Assembly: GCA_965228785.1 (NCBI GenBank)
Contig: CBDDIF010000001.1
Coordinates: 2,976,001-3,040,000 of the forward strand
Source of the DNA: Hoeflea_A sp965228785
GTDB taxonomy: Bacteria > Pseudomonadota > Alphaproteobacteria > Rhizobiales > Rhizobiaceae
Length of the DNA: 64,000 nt
Reading direction: 5' to 3'
In this document: piece after piece, positions 60,683 to 64,000 of the stretch
Layout of the letters: each line of letters opens with the position of its first letter
Numbering within the stretch: position 1 is the first letter of the stretch
Notes under the pieces: generated by a model
What the model was told of the DNA's origin: nothing
Databases searched by the model: none
What the model saw: only the letters and a program-made list of their open reading frames with translations
Program-made: the position numbers and the translations under genes

Positions 60683-61098
60683 CAACACATCGGCACAGGT
60701 CTCCGTCCGGCCTGACAAAGAACCAGAGCCTGGTGTATGGCGCACTGTCACATGCCACCGGGCCGCTCAGCGCTTACACCATTCTCGATCAACTGCGCGA
60801 GCACGGTTTTCGGGCGCCACTGCAAGTGTACAGGGCGCTCGACAAGCTGATTGATCTCGGATTGATACACCGGTTGGAAAGCCTGAATTCGTTCGTGGCC
60901 TGTCGCCAACCCGATTGCGAGCATCGCGAGTCGATTGTGTTTGCGATCTGCGAGCTTTGTGGAACCGTGGCGGAGATGGCTGACGATACGGTCGACACTC
61001 AACTCCACCGATTGGCGGAACGAGATGGTTTTGTCGTCGATACGTGCATTATCGAATTGCGTGGTCAGTGTCGGAAATGCCGGCAGAAACCGAGCTGA
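60679..61098 (+). CDS. zur: Zinc uptake regulator, Fur family
   Basis: A 139-residue Fur-family repressor. The winged helix is at about 15-75 (AYTILDQLREHGFRAPLQVYRALDKLIDLGLIHRLES). Zinc-site residues follow: CRQPDCEHRE near 76, CELCGTVAEM near 92 and the C-terminal CRKCRQK, a two-CxxC structural zinc site. Co-transcribed with znuCB, it most likely binds the palindrome at 58978-58996 and autoregulates the operon. Confidence 0.9.
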   Translation: MTTHRHRSPSGLTKNQSLVYGALSHATGPLSAYTILDQLREHGFRAPLQVYRALDKLIDLGLIHRLESLNSFVACRQPDCEHRESIVFAICELCGTVAEMADDTVDTQLHRLAERDGFVVDTCIIELRGQCRKCRQKPS

Positions 61099-61102
61099 CC
61101 GA

Positions 61103-61885
61103 TCAGGACGCCGCAGGCGTGTCGGACCAGCCGCCGCAGGCAATGAATGGTCCGTTTCGATATCCTGATTTGCCGTAGACAAGGGGTTTGTGGTCCGGTG
61201 TTCGAACCGAACCGCCGGCGGCCCGCAGCACGGCATCACCGGCGGCGGTATCCCATTCCATGGTGGCGCTGAAGCGAGGATAGACGTCGACTTCTCCGCA
61301 AGCGAGCAGACAGAATTTCAGTGACGAACCGATAAAGATCGTCTCGGAGACATGCTGGTCAGTCAGCCAGCGATCGGTGGTCTCCTCTCGGTGGGAGCAA
61401 CTGGCGACCGCAACCGGTCCTTTTTTCGGACATTTGCGAATACGGATGTCGCGATCTTTGCAGCCGATGGTTTCTGTGGCGCCAAGACCCTTGCCGCCGG
61501 CAAACAGCCGGTCGAGGGCAGGGGCATAGACCACGCCAAGTACCGGCTCTCCCCGTTCGATCAGGGCGATGTTGACCGTGAAGCATCCTTCACCGTTGTT
61601 CTTGAGGAACTCCTTGGTTCCATCCAGCGGATCGACCAGGAAAAACCGCTCCGGGGCTGAAGACCGGTGGCTCGCGGCATTTTCCTCTGAAACCACATGA
61701 ATGTCCGGCTCAAAGCGATGCAAATCCGGCAAGATGATCGCTTCGGCATTCTGGTCGGCTCGGGTAACGGGCGATCCGTCTTTTTTGATGCACGCCTTCG
61801 GATCTTCGCCGTAAACCTGCATAACGACGCTTCCGGCGCTACGGGCCGTCTCGCTGATGCGTTTCAGAAGTTCTGAGGTTTCCAT
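61103..61885 (-). CDS. cysQ: 3'(2'),5'-bisphosphate nucleotidase
   Basis: A 260-residue inositol-monophosphatase-superfamily enzyme. Metal motifs are EENAAS near residue 67, LVDPLDGTKEF near 86 and EWDTAAGDAVL near 209. The TKEF variant and length identify CysQ, which hydrolyses 3'-phosphoadenosine 5'-phosphate to AMP during sulfate assimilation. It converges on zur with a four-base gap. No other sulfate genes are nearby. Confidence 0.9.
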   Translation of the reverse strand: METSELLKRISETARSAGSVVMQVYGEDPKACIKKDGSPVTRADQNAEAIILPDLHRFEPDIHVVSEENAASHRSSAPERFFLVDPLDGTKEFLKNNGEGCFTVNIALIERGEPVLGVVYAPALDRLFAGGKGLGATETIGCKDRDIRIRKCPKKGPVAVASCSHREETTDRWLTDQHVSETIFIGSSLKFCLLACGEVDVYPRFSATMEWDTAAGDAVLRAAGGSVRTPDHKPLVYGKSGYRNGPFIACGGWSDTPAAS

Positions 61886-62113
61886 CGGATCACGAAAGCA
61901 ACGGAGCTCCGCCAGTTATCATCTTTGTTCTCACCGCCGTCATGCCCATGCATGCCGTGCACCTTGAAAAACCTGTCGCCGCGTCATTTTCGTCCAAATC
62001 GATATGCGTTACATCGCACACAGATTCAAGGGCAATGCGCACCCGGCCCGCAACTTTCGTAGCAGTAGACTGCCGAACCAAGAAAACGGTGCGCTCAAAT
62101 CATTGCAAAGTGC

Positions 62114-63271
62114 TTAAGAATCCGACGGTAAAACGCCCATCTGGCGAATGGCCAAGTCTTTCATGATCTCTTCAGAACCGCCGCCGATGGCCATGACCTT
62201 CACTTCGCGATAGACGCGTTCAACGGGATTGCCGCGCAGGTAGCCGGCACCGCCGAATATCTGCATCGCCTCCGATGCGACATATTCCAAAGTCTTGGTC
62301 GACAGGAACTTCGCCTTGGAAATTTCGGCAACCGGCATGGCGCCGTTTTCCGCAAGCCAGCAGATCTGGTTGAGATAGGCTTCTATGGCGTCGATACGGG
62401 CCGACATGTCGGCGATCTTGTGGGCAATGACCTGGTGGCGGATCAGCTTTTTGCCGAAGGTTTCACGCTCATTGGCATAGGAGATCGACTCGCCGAGGCA
62501 AAGCTTTGCCATTCCAAGGGACTGGGCGATCAAAGCAATGCGCTCGTAGTTGAAATTCTCGACGATGGCCAGGAAACCCATGTTTTCGGGTCCCAGTAGA
62601 CTGTCGGCTGGCAGGCGGCAGTCATCGAAGAACAAGGTGGCCTGGTCCGAGCACCACCAACCCATCTTTTTGTCCAGCGCTGTGCGGGTGAACCCCTGGG
62701 TCTCCGCCTCAACGAAGAATAGGGAAATGCCCGACAATCCCGGGCCGCCGGTTCGCGCTCCGACGACGAAGTAGCGACTGGTCATGCCGCCGGTGATGAA
62801 CGTCTTGGAGCCGTTGAGTACCCACTCGTTGCCGTCGCGCTTTGCCGTCGTCTTCAGCCTGGCGACATCCGACCCGCCAGACGGCTCCGTGATCGCCAGG
62901 CTTGCTCCGACCTCGCCAGATAGAATTTGTGGCAACACCGCCCGTTTCAATTCCTCCGAGCCAAGCTGGGCAATTGGACCTGTCGATATGTTGCGAGCTC
63001 CCAAAGCCGCGCCGACACCAGATGCACCACAGCGACCGAGCTCTTCACCTGTTGTTGCGCGCATGAAGCAATCGTCGAACCCGACACCGCCATAGACTTC
63101 GTCGATGCCGAAGCCGAACATGCCGAGATCGCCGGCCTTGCGATGCAGTTCCCAGGGGATGGAGCCTTGTTCATCCCATGCGTCGACGTGGGGCCTCACC
63201 TCGTTTTCAACGAATCGCTGGAGGTTTTCGCGATATGCTTTGCGCTCATCGGTATCGAACGGGTTATCCAT
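62114..63271 (-). CDS. Acyl-CoA dehydrogenase
   Basis: A 385-residue flavin-dependent dehydrogenase. Typical segments are SLAITEPSGGSDVARLKTTA near residue 125, ITGGMTSRYFVVGARTG near 158 and ERETFGKKLIRHQVIAHKIADM near 270. The C-terminal segment where MCAD has its catalytic Glu (YEG) reads IGGGSEEIM, so that residue is missing. Instead, Glu in FNYERIALIAQ matches the alternative position used by isovaleryl-CoA and long-chain dehydrogenases. The substrate is unknown. ATG 63271 follows GGAAG. It is 128 bases after the response-regulator gene. Confidence 0.88.
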   Translation of the reverse strand: MDNPFDTDERKAYRENLQRFVENEVRPHVDAWDEQGSIPWELHRKAGDLGMFGFGIDEVYGGVGFDDCFMRATTGEELGRCGASGVGAALGARNISTGPIAQLGSEELKRAVLPQILSGEVGASLAITEPSGGSDVARLKTTAKRDGNEWVLNGSKTFITGGMTSRYFVVGARTGGPGLSGISLFFVEAETQGFTRTALDKKMGWWCSDQATLFFDDCRLPADSLLGPENMGFLAIVENFNYERIALIAQSLGMAKLCLGESISYANERETFGKKLIRHQVIAHKIADMSARIDAIEAYLNQICWLAENGAMPVAEISKAKFLSTKTLEYVASEAMQIFGGAGYLRGNPVERVYREVKVMAIGGGSEEIMKDLAIRQMGVLPSDS

Positions 63272-63399
63272 TGTGGCTTCCACTTGGTGTTGCGCCGACG
63301 CGCGTCGATATCCATCGGCGTATCACGGTCCAAAACACCTAACAAGACGAACGTTCTGTCTGTTTTAGTCGAGAAACCTGGCGTCCGGAGGATTGGAGA

Positions 63400-64000
63400 T
63401 CAGAGGCCGAGTTTGCCGGCGATCTTGGACAGCGCAACCGCATTGCCACCGCCGGTCTTTTCACGAATCGACAAGCGATGGCTTTCGACCGTGCGCACGC
63501 TTATGCCCAACTGCATGGCGATTTCCCGGTTGCTGTGGCCTTTCGACAGGGCGGCAAGCACTTCCTTTTCGCGCTCGGTCAGGCCGAAGTCGTTGGCGAC
63601 GGGCCGGTCTGCCGCGGCCTTGCTGGCCAGCGACGCGGCGGCTTGCGGTCCGAGATAGGTCGCACCTTGGGCGACCGACTTGATGGCGTTGATCATCTCC
63701 GCCTTGGAGACATCCTTGAGCACAAAGCCGTTGGCGCCGATCCTGAGTGCCTCGCGCACATATTCCTCGTTGTCGTAAATGGACAGGAAGAGGATCTTGG
63801 TAGAGGGAGAGGCCAGTTTGATCTGCTGGGCCGCCTCCAATCCATTGAGTTCCGGCATTGAGATATCGAGAAGCGCCATGTCCGGCTTGAGGGCCGTTGC
63901 CAGTTCGACGGCTTCGAGGCCGTTTCGTGCCTCGCCGACAATGTCGACAAAGTCTTCGTCCGACAGGCGAGAGCGTATGCCCTCGCGTACCAGATCGTGA
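63400..64000 (-). CDS. LuxR/NarL-type response regulator (5' end cut by window)
   Basis: The visible 200 codons run through the window end without a start. The receiver domain is incomplete at its N-terminus: HDLVREGIR, then the phosphorylated Asp in MALLDISMPELNG, the Thr/Ser region ILFLSIY and lysine in FVLKDVSKAEM. A C-terminal LuxR helix-turn-helix follows (LTEREKEVLAALSKGHSNREIA, then GISVRTVESHRLSI). It is a two-component output protein. Its kinase is not in the window. Confidence 0.93.
   Translation of the reverse strand, partial: HDLVREGIRSRLSDEDFVDIVGEARNGLEAVELATALKPDMALLDISMPELNGLEAAQQIKLASPSTKILFLSIYDNEEYVREALRIGANGFVLKDVSKAEMINAIKSVAQGATYLGPQAAASLASKAAADRPVANDFGLTEREKEVLAALSKGHSNREIAMQLGISVRTVESHRLSIREKTGGGNAVALSKIAGKLGL

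Noticed and set aside
61890..62081. 63-codon minus-strand open frame between cysQ and the acyl-CoA dehydrogenase
   Set aside because: No ribosome site and no recognisable composition; the region is probably intergenic.
1..64000. tRNA, rRNA, CRISPR arrays, insertion sequences, prophage genes
   Set aside because: I looked for tRNA-like cloverleafs with CCA ends, direct-repeat arrays, transposases and integrases and saw none; the palindrome at 21634-21829 has no coding capacity and no tRNA features.

Overview
The window reads as a chromosomal stretch of a GC-rich alphaproteobacterium, most likely a member of the Hyphomicrobiales (Rhizobiales), possibly a marine or host-associated relative of the Rhizobiaceae, Phyllobacteriaceae or Stappiaceae. 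The pointers are the rhizobial style of sugar ABC transport with single-domain ATPases, a PcaQ-type LysR beside pcaCHG, an inositol iol cluster with ABC uptake, a znuCB-zur operon with a His-rich ZnuC tail, and an intergenic palindromic mosaic that resembles rhizobial repeat elements. I see no phage, insertion sequence, CRISPR, tRNA or rRNA. Almost every gene belongs to a small catabolic or transport operon with its own regulator.

Layout. 1-2.1 kb (minus): a DapA-family aldolase/lyase overlapping a 7Fe-type ferredoxin, and a membrane-anchored cyclic-nucleotide-binding (Popeye-like) protein. 2.2-12.3 kb: a divergent amino-sugar locus. On the minus strand lie murQ, a MalE-type binding protein, two permeases, an oxidoreductase and a MalK-type ATPase. 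On the plus strand lie a BadF-family kinase, a GntR repressor, a SIS-domain deaminase and nagA. Together they can import MurNAc and/or GlcNAc without a PTS and convert it to fructose-6-phosphate. The divergent promoters carry matching ATTGGTATT-type elements. 12.4-19.1 kb: a GntR/FCD regulator, an RND/MMPL exporter with a small exported protein, and a convergent pair made of a di-heme DUF1111 protein and an FG-GAP/UnbV protein. That pair is co-transcribed with a ROK repressor (19.1-20.4 kb).

20.6-25.6 kb: xylF, xylH, xylG and xylA (xylose uptake and isomerisation), with a 196-bp cloverleaf-like repeat between xylF and xylH. 25.7-28.6 kb: dgcN-dgcA and a D-amino-acid transaminase, a D-glutamate catabolic operon. 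28.6-30.4 kb: an unknown exported protein and a PAP2/AUR1-like membrane enzyme. 30.7-37.2 kb: glutaryl-CoA dehydrogenase, a fused E1 alpha-beta dehydrogenase, a malonyltransferase-like protein, a saccharopine dehydrogenase-like protein and a LysR regulator that appears to start at CTG. This looks like a lysine/2-oxoadipate/glutaryl-CoA degradation cluster. 37.2-49.3 kb: an inositol regulon (class II aldolase, iolB, iolC, iolD; divergent iolG-like, iolE-like and a second dehydrogenase; a LacI repressor; an ABC importer) in which two long identical-core palindromes mark LacI operators.

49.3-51.8 kb: a divergent pair of phosphodiester/phosphonate hydrolases (PMH-like and GpdQ-like). 52.2-57.9 kb: the beta-ketoadipate pathway (pcaQ, pcaC, pcaH, pcaG, a two-subunit CoA-transferase, pcaF) without pcaB or pcaD. 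58.0-61.1 kb: znuC, znuB and zur, with a clear palindromic Zur-type operator. Where znuA is usually found in divergent orientation there is instead a Tat-signal protein resembling the catalytic core of alanyl-tRNA synthetase, the most unusual item here. 61.1-64 kb: cysQ, an acyl-CoA dehydrogenase and a LuxR-type response regulator cut by the window end.

A unifying theme is scavenging of cell-wall sugars and D-glutamate, plant sugars (xylose, inositol), aromatics and lysine. All three binding-protein genes are followed by strong hairpins before the permease gene, which would favour binding-protein excess.
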